This document shows, piece after piece, positions 21,155 to 31,934 of a DNA stretch of 64,000 nt. Each line of letters starts with the position of its first letter. Position 1 is the stretch's first letter. The translations under genes were made by a program, and so were the position numbers. Below the pieces are notes generated by a model. It was not told where the DNA came from, made no database searches, and was given only the letters and a program-made list of their open reading frames with translations. Origin of the DNA: Linanthus parryae (lineage: Eukaryota; Streptophyta; Magnoliopsida; Ericales; Polemoniaceae); contig JALGPY010000002.1 in assembly GCA_023055425.1 (NCBI GenBank), positions 155,383,345 to 155,447,344 on the forward strand, in the 5' to 3' direction.

Positions 21155-24100
21155 TTAAGCGGGTGTTAACCCGATTACATCATATTCGATCATCACCTGG
21201 GTGTAATCTTGTGTAACTGCTAGTTTCAGAGCTTCGAGTATTGCAAGTGCTTCGGCTTTGCTGGAATTGGAGGCTGAACGTAATGGAGTTGAGAGGGTTG
21301 CTTGAAAAGCTCCGGTTCTGTCCCGAAAAATAACTCCGGCTGCGCTTTCCCGAGTTCTTGCGATCCAATTACCATCTGTGTTCCCTTTATACCAATCATG
21401 GGCCGACGGTTTCCGCGCCAGAATAGGATCGTGCACTGGTTCAACAACTAATCTGGTCACAACAATGGAGTCCGGTTCACTGATGTACGAACTGACATGT
21501 ATCGCCAATTCCTTCGGAGGTTTGGTTATGTTTCTGAAAACCAACTGATTTCTCGCAAACCAAATAAGCCAGATGGTGAGACAAAATATTCTTCTCTCTG
21601 AGTGATTAAGCTCCATTATGATTTGGGGGATCCATAAGCTGATAGTGCCCACTCGAAGATGAAGAAACTTGTCCCCAAGAGTCTGCTGCCAAACTTGAAT
21701 CGCGAAGGAGCATTCCATGAAAAGGTGTGTCGCCGTTTCTTTCGTGGAATGGAAAAAAGTACATGCTGAATTGGCTTCTTTTTTGAATCTCTCTATCTTG
21801 TATTTCGTTGGTAGGGATTTATGCCAAGCTCGCCACGTGGTGTGTATGTTTTTCTTCGTGATTTTGATGCGCCATAACGACTTTATCCAAGAGCCCGAAT
21901 CAAGCGAGTTGGTATCCTGATGGTCAGCCAAAGACTCTTTTTGCGTTTGGAGTAGTTCATAGCCGGATTTTGGAAAGTACACTCCATCATCCGTGTAGTG
22001 CCAAGTTAAGCGATCTGGTATTGGGAGAAGAGGAATATTGATCCTTTGGACTTCTTTTACATCCACGAGTGGCATAATATTTACTACCATCTGGATTTCC
22101 CAATACCTATCCTGCGTAATGAGATCAGAAACACGAATATTATCAAACAAAGGTTTAACAACAAGAGATTTAAAAGTAACTGGCCTTTTAAACCATGAGT
22201 CTTGAAAAACCCTGACCGATTTTCCATCCCCAATTTTCCATCTTCTGCCGCTCAAAATAAGATCTTTGATGCTGAAATACTCCTCCATGCAAACGAAGAG
22301 TTCTGTGAGAGTTGGGCTTCACAAATATGAGTATTCGGGAAATAATTGCTTTTGAACACTTGACTCATCAAAGAGTCCTAACACATGATTCGCCAAAATT
22401 ATTTCCCGAGGAATGGCGTGTTGAAATCCGACAAATCTTTAAATCCTATACCTCCCTGATCTTTTCTCTTCTTCATTTGGACCATGAGAGCCAATATCCA
22501 CCCCGTTATCCCTCTTTTTCCCCCAAGCTTGGCGACCTTTGCACACATCGTTTCCGGAAGCTTGAAGCAGTTCATCATATAAATAAGAATGGATTGGATA
22601 ACAGCCTTGATAAAGACTTCCTTCCCCCCTCCCAGGGACAAGGAAGACTGCTTCCACCTTCTAAGCTTATTAGCAACTTTATCAGGCAAATTTTCAAAGC
22701 TTTTCATTCGGCTCTTTCCCACAGTATGGCAGGCCCAAATACTTTTCGTGACTAACTGATCTATTAACCCCGAGAAGGTGACTGAGATTCATCTGCGTAT
22801 GGTTGTCAGTATTGGAGGAGAAAAAAATGAATACTTTCAGAAGTTGACCATTTGACCCGAAGATTTTTCATACTTTCGCAGAATTTCTTGGATCTGAATA
22901 ATCCCACTACATTTTGCCTTGGCGAATAAGATACTGTCGTCAGCAAAGAAGAGGTGAGAAATAATTGGCCCACCTCGCGAAGCACTGATGCCTGATATCT
23001 TTTTTCTGCGCGACAGCTGCTGAGAGGGATCGAGATAGCACTTCACTGCAAAGTTAGAACAAGTAGGGAGAGAGAGGGAATCCGTGCCTGAGACCCCTTT
23101 TAGGGGTAATAAAGCGTCTCCAATGACCATTAATGGAGAACATAAAAGAGGAAGTTCTTGTACAGTTCCCAATAAGGTTGATCCATGTTGAGATAAACCC
23201 CATATTTTCCATAACATGATCCAAGAAGTCCCATTCAATTCGATCATAAGCTTTCGCCATGTCGAGTTTTAGAGCCATATAACCTGTCTTGCCTTTATTT
23301 CTGGTACGCATAGTATGAAGAAGCTCAAAGTCTGTGAGTATGTTATCAATAATGAGACGTCTGGGGACAAAGCACTTTGGTATTCTGATATGAGTACATC
23401 AAGCACAGTTTTTAGACGATTAACCCCCGTTTTTGTTACACATTTATAAATAATCGAACATAAACTGATAGGCCTCAGATCACTAGGGGTGCATACCTGT
23501 TTGACCTTCGGGATGAGAGCCAAAATAGTATGATTGAACTCCTTTATACTCCTGGTTCCACTGAATATTTGTAAACAAGTGTTTGAAACCTCGTCGCCGA
23601 TGATATTCCTATTAGTATGAAAAAAGTGTGCCGGGAAGCCATCAATCATCAATCCCTGGCGCCTTAGATGGCGCCATCTCTTCTAGCGAAGCCTCAATTT
23701 CCTTTCGGGTAAAATTCTGATCAAGGTACTCACGGTGGGCATCTGTCAACATCGTCGGGAAATGGGCCAGGGCAGCAGCCATCTCGCTATGTGCCGGAGT
23801 CGCTAATTTAAACGAACGGCTGAAATGGTTTTCAAGAATGCTTGCAATTGATTTCTCATCAGTCATCCAAACCGCTGATTCATTTTCCAAGCCTTTAAGA
23901 GTGTTATGGACTTTCTTATAGAGGCTTTTTGATGAAAAGAACGGTTTTTTGTGTCCCCCTTTTCTGCCGTTGTGTTCTTGCTCTCTATTGCCACATCTCT
24001 TCCTCACGAATGAGGATGTCGTTTAAATCTTTCTTGCACTTGTAGATTTCAGGAAACACTCTATCAATGTCGCTAGAGCCTTCAAGCTGCTCAATCTGGC

Positions 24101-24999
24101 GAGTTAGGACCTTCATTCATCGTCTGACATTACCGAAAACCTCGCGATCTCATTCCTTTCGTTTAGTGTCCATAGAACTCAACTTTCCATTCAAATCAGC
24201 CCCCTGTAATCTCTTCCATTCGGTTTTGATAACCATGAGAAAATTCTCGTTCTGATTCCACATTAGTTCGTAGTGAAATATGGGTTTAACATAACTGGCC
24301 ATTTCAAAACACAGGAGTATTGGTGAATGGTCCAAAACGGTGCTAGTTAGATGAAGTATCGTAGCCTTCTTAAAAAGGCTCATCCATGTCGAGTTTGCAA
24401 CTGCCCTGTCAAGACGTCCACGGGTTCTACGCCAGTTTCTGGGGTTGCTGATCCACGTAAAAGGATTTCCACTGTAACCCAAATCTAGCAAGCGATTTTC
24501 AGAAATGGTTGTTTTGAAATTGTGAGCTAGATGATAATCAATACCATGAACACCATCTTTTTTTCTTTCTTAAGAACTGCATTAAAATCTCCCATTACTC
24601 ACCACGGCGTATTAGGAGTCGGTCTGATTCTTGAGATGAGTTCCCAAGAGTCTTTTCTTCTACCACTAGTCGGATCTCCGTAAAAACCCGTGTATTTCCA
24701 TACACTGTTACTGCTGCTATCCTTAACTAGACAATCAATATGATGAATGGAACTGTTGCGTACCTGATCATCAATCTTAGATTCCAGAGACTAGCCAATC
24801 TGCCACTTCTTCCAACACTATCAACGCTATGGTGGGCGGAGAACCCTAGCTTGACTGGTAAATCATCCATCTTTATCTCTTACAATCTAATCTCCATGAG
24901 GAAGAATAAATTGGGGGACTTACCTCTTACGAGGCTTTGAAGAGCTAGAAAATTACAGAGGTTCCCAAGCCCCCGTATGTTCCAGCTCAAAGCATTCAT
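21155..24999 (-). pseudogene. LINE-2 ORF2: endonuclease, RT, zf-RVT, RNase H
   Basis: The ORF starts at 24999 with ALSWNIRGLGN, the start of the APE-type endonuclease; GYSGNPFTWI and LDHSPILL follow (24480-24300). RT motifs: RPISLCSIIYK, LDMAKAYDRIEWDFL, RGLRHGFPLSPYLF, HLFFADDSILFAK (catalytic FADD near 22950). The 21155-22288 stretch is a clean 377-residue frame holding zf-RVT (WRIKITKKN, CTFFHSTKETATHLFMEC) and an RNase H start (NTDGNWIARTRESAAG, SSKAEALAILEAL). The RNase H stops shortly after EYD, so its last part is missing before the poly(A). Many stops and shifts exist in the endonuclease and RT. Confidence 0.85.
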
Positions 25000-25866
25000 G
25001 ATGCTTGGCGGGACTGCTTATTAGCAATCGCCGCCATTGTTGCATTTGGGTTCTTTAGAGCTATTCCGCCCTCACTGTCTCTGATTGTAATCCCAATACT
25101 GAAATTTTTCTTGTTGTCGGTGTATCTATGAGTACTCAGTCTTCTATCTAGTTGTTTCTCTTTTGGGTTTGGGCTGATAATCAGATCTTTTAGTTTCCGC
25201 TTTGTCAAATCTTCCTTTATATTCTGATTTTGAACACTATGCACTGGTTGGTTCATGACATAGTCATCATAGGTTGCCACCCCTTTATCTTTCGGGACTC
25301 TAGCAGGGGCTGATGGGGGGATTTTGGTTACGGATTCGGCCCTTCTAGTGGGTTGTTTAACATTTTAGGTTGGAATTTTGGTGAGTTTTGCTGCTTTGGG
25401 GAATCTTCCACATCCATATCAAGCAAAGAGTTGGTTTCTGTGTCAGACGTACCATTTGGAGCCTTTGGCGACGTATTCTCCTTTTCGGGCTAGCTTGCTT
25501 TAGGGGAGTAGTTCTTCTTTCCTGGATTCTTCTTTCTCGGGGGACGCTTGTAAAGAAGAAAAGCACCATAGCCGGGGACCTGTGGGTTCTTCAAGCTTTC
25601 CCTCACATTGCAAGAGTCGCTAAAATGCGTAATACACCCATACCATTCACCGACGTGGGGTATTCGCTTGTATTTGTAATCAATCAACTTATTCTCCCCG
25701 AGTACGGTTATGAATCTTCCTCTTACCAATGGTTTTTTCACATTTATCCTTACTCGCAAGCGAACATAATTACTATCACTACCCGACAAGATTCGATCAT
25801 TCTCTGCAACTGTGTCGCCCATCAATTGTAAGGGTTTCTTGGCTGCTGAGGGCTTCATAAAATAAA
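24996..25866 (-). pseudogene. LINE-2 ORF1, C-terminal part
   Basis: From the LINE-3 junction the frame continues FMKPSAAKKPLQLMGDT, then YVRLRVRINVKKPLVRGRF and YKYKRIPHVGEWYGC, the region ending in the zinc knuckle of plant LINE ORF1 proteins; the first knuckle Cys reads Tyr. The tail is basic. A shift near 25480 breaks it before the last frame (25280-24996). Its stop TGA overlaps the ORF2 start as ATGA at 24996-24999. ORF1 would bind element RNA. Confidence 0.75.
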
Positions 25867-25875
25867 GGGGGGAGG
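25861..25875. repeat. Target-site duplication of LINE-3, left copy
   Basis: AATAAAGGGGGGAGG here and ATAAGGGGGGAGG at 31441-31453 flank LINE-3. They differ by one A. The LINE-2 ORF1 frame reads through the site if one copy is removed (VIDLPP on one side, FMKPSA on the other). Confidence 0.8.
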
Positions 25876-25909
25876 AGAAACCTACGGAGACGAAAAAAAC
25901 CCTAGGGCG

Positions 25910-27307
25910 ATGGAGGAAACGGCGAATACAGTGGATGATACTCCGGCGGCGGCATTTGAAACTTTGAGACTCACGGAAAAAGAGACAGCGGAGATTGACT
26001 TTGACGAGGAGTTCTGTACCGAGGCAGAGAAAGGTTTTGAATAGTGTTTGATCGCCAAGCTTATGACGGGAGAAGAAATCAACCCTAGATTGGCGAAGGC
26101 CTTCTTCCGGCGGATCTGGAAAAAAGGAGACCAGGTAGAGTTCCTCTATGTTAGCCATAATACCTTTCTACTCAAGTTTCTGAATAAGAGTTTGAGGGAT
26201 CGGATAGCCTCAGGAGGACCATGGGTCTTTGAAGGAGCTATGATGGTACTCAAACCCTGGCTGTTAGGGGATGAAACTGAAAACTTAAACTTTGAGACCA
26301 AGGATGTGTGGGTACAGGTACACCACCTGCCGGTCCACCTAACTACGGAAGCTGCGGGTAGGAAATCAGTAAGAAACATTGGTGAGATTCTCGAATCGGA
26401 CCCTAGAGCTGACAGTGATGGGATGGGGAATTATGTCAGGGTCCGTGTGAGAATGCCTATCTTTGAGGCGTTTCCAAGAGGAGTATATGTCAATATCAAG
26501 AAGGAGAGGGTGTGGATTGATTTCAAGTACGAAAGAATTTCTTTGATTTGCAAATGGTGCGGGTATCTTGACCAGCACAGCAATATATGTAATCATCTAG
26601 CGGAGGGTATCAATACAGATGAGGAACCAGGATATGGGGAATGGATGCTCTTCCAACCTCCCAACAAAGGGAGACAAGTGACGGGCAAGGGGACGGGAAC
26701 AAAAGATCAGCCGGCAACAGGTGAAAGGAGAAACAGAGAAGAGGCAAGAGTGGGAGTCTTCGAACTCAACGAAAATCTAGAGGAGCCCATTGCGGAGGAA
26801 ACATGTGCAGAACCTGTGAGCGAAAGCAAGCACGAGAAGCAAAAGTCGGGTGCTGCGCATGTGGATCAATGTAACACTGAAGCGGATGTTCATGGAGGGG
26901 AGGCAGCCCCACAGAGCCCGACGGGGGGAAGTCAAACCAGTATAATTAATGAGCTTCAAATCAATTTTGTCAACGAGAAAGGACATAATGAGGAAGTAGC
27001 TGCACATGGGACAAAGGAGAGGGCTAACGGTAGTATAGGGGAATCTGGGTCAGTAATGGGGGGAGTTAGAACAGTATATTCGAAGAGGAAAACAACTCCA
27101 GATCTAAGCCCGACATCGATGCTGATGGTGGAAAATTCGAAGAGAAATAAGCAACTCGAGCTAGAGAGGCGATACCTTGGTGCAATGAGGGGTGGAATGG
27201 ATAAGGGGGAAGGGGAAAACGTAGCAGGAAACAAGGTTTTGAGTTCCTCAAAAACTCTAAATGCACGATTGGCGGAGGCTGCTAAGCAGCCCCGCCAAGC
27301 ACAATGA
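25910..27307 (+). pseudogene. LINE-3 ORF1: DUF4283 RNA-binding protein, one stop
   Basis: The start at 25910 gives an acidic N-terminus, then a single in-frame TAG at 26042-26044, after which the frame is open to 27307. Without the TAG the protein would be about 465 residues. A DUF4283-like domain spans roughly residues 45-155 (FLLKFLNKSLRDRI, GPWVFEGAMMVLKPW, VWVQVHHLPV). YVRVRVRMPIFEAFPRG and the knuckle CKWCGYLDQHSNIC follow. The C-terminal 200 residues are polar and low in complexity. The stop overlaps the ORF2 start as ATGA (27304-27307). Confidence 0.85.
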
Positions 27308-30300
27308 GTATTCTAAGTTGGAACGTGCGCGGGTTGGGGAATCTAAAGGAGCAGTTGAGGCTCCTCTACCCAAATTTAGTCTTCCTTATGGAGACTAAAC
27401 TCAACAAGTTTGAGATGGAAAAGGTTCGTGAAAAAGTAAAGTATGCAAGTGGAGTTTTCTCTGAAGCTCAAGATCGGAAGGGTGGATTAGCGCTGCTTTG
27501 GGATTCCAAAGTAAAATTCAAGCTAATAAAAATCTCAACCCATCACATTGACGCTTTAGTAACGGAACAAGACGGGTTTGTGTGGAGGTTAACAGGAGTC
27601 TACGGAGATCCAGAGAGAGAACAAAGGCATAACACATAGGACTTGCTCAGAAGGATAGCCCTCAGGAGTGACCGTCCATGGTGCCTATGTGGAGATTTTA
27701 ATGAGATTCCTTCCACTTTGGAGAAAGAAGGTGGTAATGAAAGGAGGTATAGTCAAATGCAATCTTTCAGTTCGGTTTTACAGGATTTATGTTTAGTCGA
27801 CCTTGGATATGCAGGGCCAGATTTTACGTGGTCAAATAATCAATAGGAGGAAACGCATATTAAGGTCCGCCTTGATAGAGTGGTTGCGACTATTGATTGG
27901 ATGACTAAATTTGGTGGAGCTAGGGTTACCCATTCCACGGGTCTGAGGTTGGATCATAAACCCATTATGCTGGAATGGGATACAAATGGGAACAAGCAGA
28001 ACACAAAGCGTAGATTTCAATATGAAAGGATGTGGAATCTCCACAGCAACTTCCCCGAAGTCGTAGCAGAATGCTGGTCCCAGTGCCGGCAATTGCCGCT
28101 ACAAACGAAATTGAGGAAGTTGGCGGATTGCTGCAAAAATTGGAACAAGACGGTTTTTGGAAACGTGAAGCAACAAATTAAGGTTTTAAGGGCCCGGAAG
28201 GAGGTGTTAGAGCGAGAACCACAAACAAGAGGTGTAGTAGAAGAGTTGAAGCATTTTTCAATCCAATACGACGAGTTACTGAGAAAGGAAGAGGTGATGT
28301 GGGAGCAAAGGGCACGTACACAGTGGCTCAAATTCGGTGATCGTAATACAAGATTTTTTCACCAAAAGGCGTCGATTAGAAGAGCAAGAAACGGCTTTAA
28401 AGGTATAGAAGATGATACGGGGAGATGGGTACAGTTGGAATCTGAGTTAACTGCTTGCTTTGAAAAACATTTTCAAACTATTTTTACATCAACAAATCCG
28501 AGTGCAGATGAAATATGCGCGGCTACGGAGGGTTTGTTTAACGGGGAAATTGCCGAAGACAAAGTAGCAGCTCTTGAGGGAGCTTTTACAGCATAAGAAG
28601 TCACTCATGCTTTGTTTCAAATGTTTCCGGACAAGGCACCAGGTAAAGACGGTTTTTCAGCAGGTTTTTATCAAAAACATTGGGGAGTAGCGGGGAAGGA
28701 TACAATAGAAACATGTCTTAAAGTCCTGAACTCAGGAGCAGAATTGGGAGCTTTCAATCACACGATTATAGCGTTGTTCCTAAAACAAAGCAGCCCCGGA
28801 AACCGGTGGACTATAGACCAATCAGTTTGTGCTCTACAATCTACAAAGTGATTGCAAAGGCGATTGCTAATAGAATTAAAGGTGTTTTGGACGATCTCAT
28901 CTCAGAAAGCCAATCGGCTTTTGTTCCGGGTAGACTAATCACCGACAATATTTTGACAGCTTTCGAAGTTCTCCACACAATTAAGACGAGAAAGAAAGGA
29001 AAGAAAGGGTCACTAGAAGTCAAGGTAGATATGTCAAAAGCGTATGATCCTGTGGACTGGGGGTTTCTGCAGAATGTAATGCAAAATATGGGTTTCAGAC
29101 CTAGAATGATCTATATTATAATGCGGTGTATCACTACCGTGCAATATGAATTTGTTCGGGATGGAGCTCTAACGGGGAATGTCATACCCAAAAGAGGCCT
29201 AAGGCAAGGCTGCCCCCTATCACCGTATCTTTTTGTGCTTTGTTCGGAAGCTTTATCGAGTGCTATCACTTCTGCGATTAGAAGTAGAAGTCTCGCAGGA
29301 GTGACAGCATCTCGGGGAGGACCAGTGGTCACCCACTTGTTTTTTACTGATGATTCTATTTTCTTTGTACAGGATACAGTCCAGGAAATTACAAACTTAC
29401 AAGACATAATGGATACATATTGTAAAGGATCGGGTCAACTTATCAATTTCGAGAAGTCGGCAATTGTTTTCTCTCCAAATGTGCCAGGTACGATCAAAGA
29501 CGAAATCAAGCAGAGGTGTGGTATTCCTGAAACAGATAAGCATGATAAGTACCTCGGCTTACCGAAAACAATTGGTAAACAAAAATTCACAACTTTTTCT
29601 TACATTCTTGATAGAATTGATAGCAAGCTGAAAGGCTGGAAGGAGAAATCATTATCAATAGGTGGAAAATAAGTACTTATCAAAGTTGTATCCAATACAA
29701 TACCGTGCTATGCTATGTCATGTTTTAAACTACCAGATGGTGTGTGTAGTAAAATTGAAGCCAAAATAAGACAATTCTGGTGGAGCAACTCAATAAAGGA
29801 GTGTGGCATAAACTGGTTAAGTTGGAACAAAATGCAGGAGTCTAAAGATACGGGTGGACTAGCTTTCAGGGATTTCAAAGTATTTAATCAGGCCATGCTC
29901 GCTAAACAGGCCTTGAGAATTTTTAAGAATCCGCAATCTTTGATGAGTAGGGTGATTAAGGCGAAGTACTTCGCAGACAAAACTTTTTGGGAAGCAAAAG
30001 AAGGAAACGCACCTATCTATGCTTGGCGAAGCATATGTCACGGAAAGAATCGGCTTGCCAGAGGCTCCCGTTGACAAATTGGGACGGTAAATCAGCTTAC
30101 ATGATGTCGCCGTGGATACCCAGAGAACCAACTTTTAATATAATTAATGATAACAGCATGATATGTACACTCAAAGTGGCAGACTTCATTGACCAATCAA
30201 CTAGGAGCTGGAACCAGCACAAGCTTAAAGCTTATCTCACTGAAGTGGACTGTCAAGAAATAGCAAAAATTCAGCTACCACAGCAACAGCAGAGGGATGA

Positions 30301-31408
30301 AGTTCGATGGCATTACAATGATACTGGTATATATACAGTAAAATCAGGCTATCTATTGGGTATGAGGGAGAAACGACAACAGGATAATTTGGTTGACAGT
30401 TCAAAACAGATCAAGAGATGCTTCTCAAAGTTGTGGAAAATGAAAACTGAAAAGAAAATCAGTCACCTGGTGTGGAGAGCTGGTAAAGATATCATTCCCA
30501 CAGCGGATAATCTCAACAAACGCGGTATCAAGATGGGGCGGTCATGCTGCTTCTGCATGTCAGGGATAGAAACGACATATCATGTCCTATTCTCTTGTCC
30601 CATATCAAAAGCAGTGTGGGACTCATCAGAAGGGAGAGATCTCCTGTTAGAGACAAACACAAATGCATCAGATAGAATACAAGCAGACTTCTTGCGGTTA
30701 AAAGAGACGGATCTAATCTGATACAGCGTCATTCTTTGGGCAATTTGGTAAGAACGAAACCAACGGAGATTCAAAGAAAAAACTACAAGCCCGAAATCCA
30801 TTCTTACACTAGTACGCCGGAAAATTCAGGAACAAAAGTTTCGAAACGGAGATCTACTTAGCTTAGAGATTCAGAATCCGCAAAGCTCCAAAATGCTAGT
30901 AGAAGAAGAACACCTGCTGCTTCAAATTGATGGTAACTGGGATCCAAGATCAGGGCAGGCATCGGTCGGGTTTGTGTTGAGATCAGTAAAGGGAGCTTGT
31001 TTGATGGCAGGGGCGAGTAAACTATCCCGATGTGAAAGTGCTCGACAAGCAGAGAAGTATGCCTGTCTCCAAGCCCTCAAAGCAAGTCTTTGGTGGAGAG
31101 GAAGAAGAATTTGGCTCATCGGAGATTCAAGCGGCGTTATCAGAAAAGTGGAGGAAGCTAGATTGGGAAGAAACATAAATAAAGAAAGGGGGATGAATGG
31201 CGTAATGGAGGAGACGGTACAATTATTAAAGCAGTTTGATGGCCACGAGACACGCTACTGGGGAAGAGAATTCAACCGCGTAGCTGACCAAATGGCAAGA
31301 CACGCGGCACAAGGCAATGAAGGCGTGTGGATCGAGGAGACACCTATGTGTCTTAACCGATGTTTAGAAAAGGATGTGTACCCCTCCCATTTAATTGTTG
31401 CAGTTTAA
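27304..31408 (+). pseudogene. LINE-3 ORF2: endonuclease, RT, zf-RVT, RNase H
   Basis: Endonuclease: LSWNVRGLGN, FLMETKL, CGDFNEI, LDHKPIML. RT: FPDKAPGKDGFSAGFYQKHW, YRPISLCSTIYKV, AFVPGRLITDN, DMSKAYDPVDW, RGLRQGCPLSPYLF, and HLFFTDDSIFF where FADD is usual. Then zf-RVT (SKLWKMKTEKKISHLVWRA, CCFCMSGIETTYHVLFSC) and RNase H (IDGNWD, AEKYACLQAL, IGDSSGVI, FNRVADQMARHA) with all four acidic residues. Breaks: TAG at 27637 and 27844, TAA at 28594, a shift near 28800, TAA at 29670, a shift near 30000, TGA at 30719, further stops to 30893. The usual final catalytic Ala-to-Thr change in FTDD may also weaken activity. Confidence 0.88.
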
Positions 31409-31440
31409 TGAAATTGATTTTCCTCTCAAAAAAAATAATA

Positions 31441-31453
31441 ATAAGGGGGGAGG
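31441..31453. repeat. Target-site duplication of LINE-3, right copy
   Basis: ATAAGGGGGGAGG follows the A-rich tail of LINE-3 and matches 25863-25875 except for one A. Beyond it the LINE-2 ORF1 resumes on the - strand. Confidence 0.8.
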
Positions 31454-31882
31454 TCGATAACCTGAACCCATATGTCCTCCATGTTGTACATGTCATCTTC
31501 GATCTTCGTGTGGTTGTCCCATGATCAGAACTAGGAGGTTGTCGTCAAACGTCGAGGGGCCGCTGGGGAGAACTTTATCCCTCGTCTCTCGATCCGGAAA
31601 CTGAAACACGAAGATGTGGGGACTCATCTCGTGTATGTAAATCTTTTCGCCATTAATCCAGATTTTCTTGAAAACTAGATTCATAGAACAAGTCTGGATG
31701 GCTCCTGGAGTCACAAAAGAACCCACGAGACAGTGTTGGAAGTCTCTGATGGCTTCGACGCAGAATTCTTCATCATACTCATACACATCTTCTTCTTCGG
31801 TGCAAGGGCACCCAGTTTGAGGTTCTGAGTAAGCTCCGACCATGGTAGAGGTAGTTCCGCTTGAACTTCCCGCCGTCGTCAA
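31445..31882 (-). pseudogene. LINE-2 ORF1, N-terminal part
   Basis: The frame opens at 31882 and shows DUF4283 features: EEFCVEAIRDFQHCLVGSF, NLVFKKIWINGEKIYIHEM, HIFVFQFPDRETRDKVL, LLVLIMGQ. A shift near 31500 moves into the frame reading IWVQVIDLPP, which ends at the LINE-3 insertion and continues at 25866. Domain order across the insertion is exactly that of LINE-3 ORF1. Confidence 0.8.
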
Positions 31883-31934
31883 AAAACTAGGGTTTCACTC
31901 TCTTGAGAGCACTAGGTCTGGTTTTTTTCCAAAA

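Larger units (their letters stand above)
25876..31440 (+). mobile_element. LINE-3: near full-length L1-type element
   Basis: It has a 34-bp 5' leader, ORF1 (25910-27307), ORF2 (27304-31408), a ~20-bp 3' region and an A-rich tail (AAAAAAAATAATAATA), with a ~13-bp duplication on either side. Both ORFs run in the same direction. The insertion is into ORF1 of LINE-2, head to head with that element. Damage is limited to about eight stops or shifts, far less than LINE-1 or LINE-4, so it looks younger. Confidence 0.88.
21121..31930 (-). mobile_element. LINE-2: L1-type element split by LINE-3
   Basis: On the - strand, LINE-2 reads 5' end near 31925, ORF1 N-terminus (31882-31445), LINE-3 insertion (25876-31440), ORF1 C-terminus (25866-24996), ORF2 (24999-21155) and a short poly(A) (T-run 21121-21128). 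Short similar flanks (TTCCAAAAGCTCTT at the left; TTCCAAAA...CTCTT at the right, 31927-31943) may be a decayed target-site duplication. The length without LINE-3 is about 5.2 kb, near full length for a plant L1. Confidence 0.8.
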
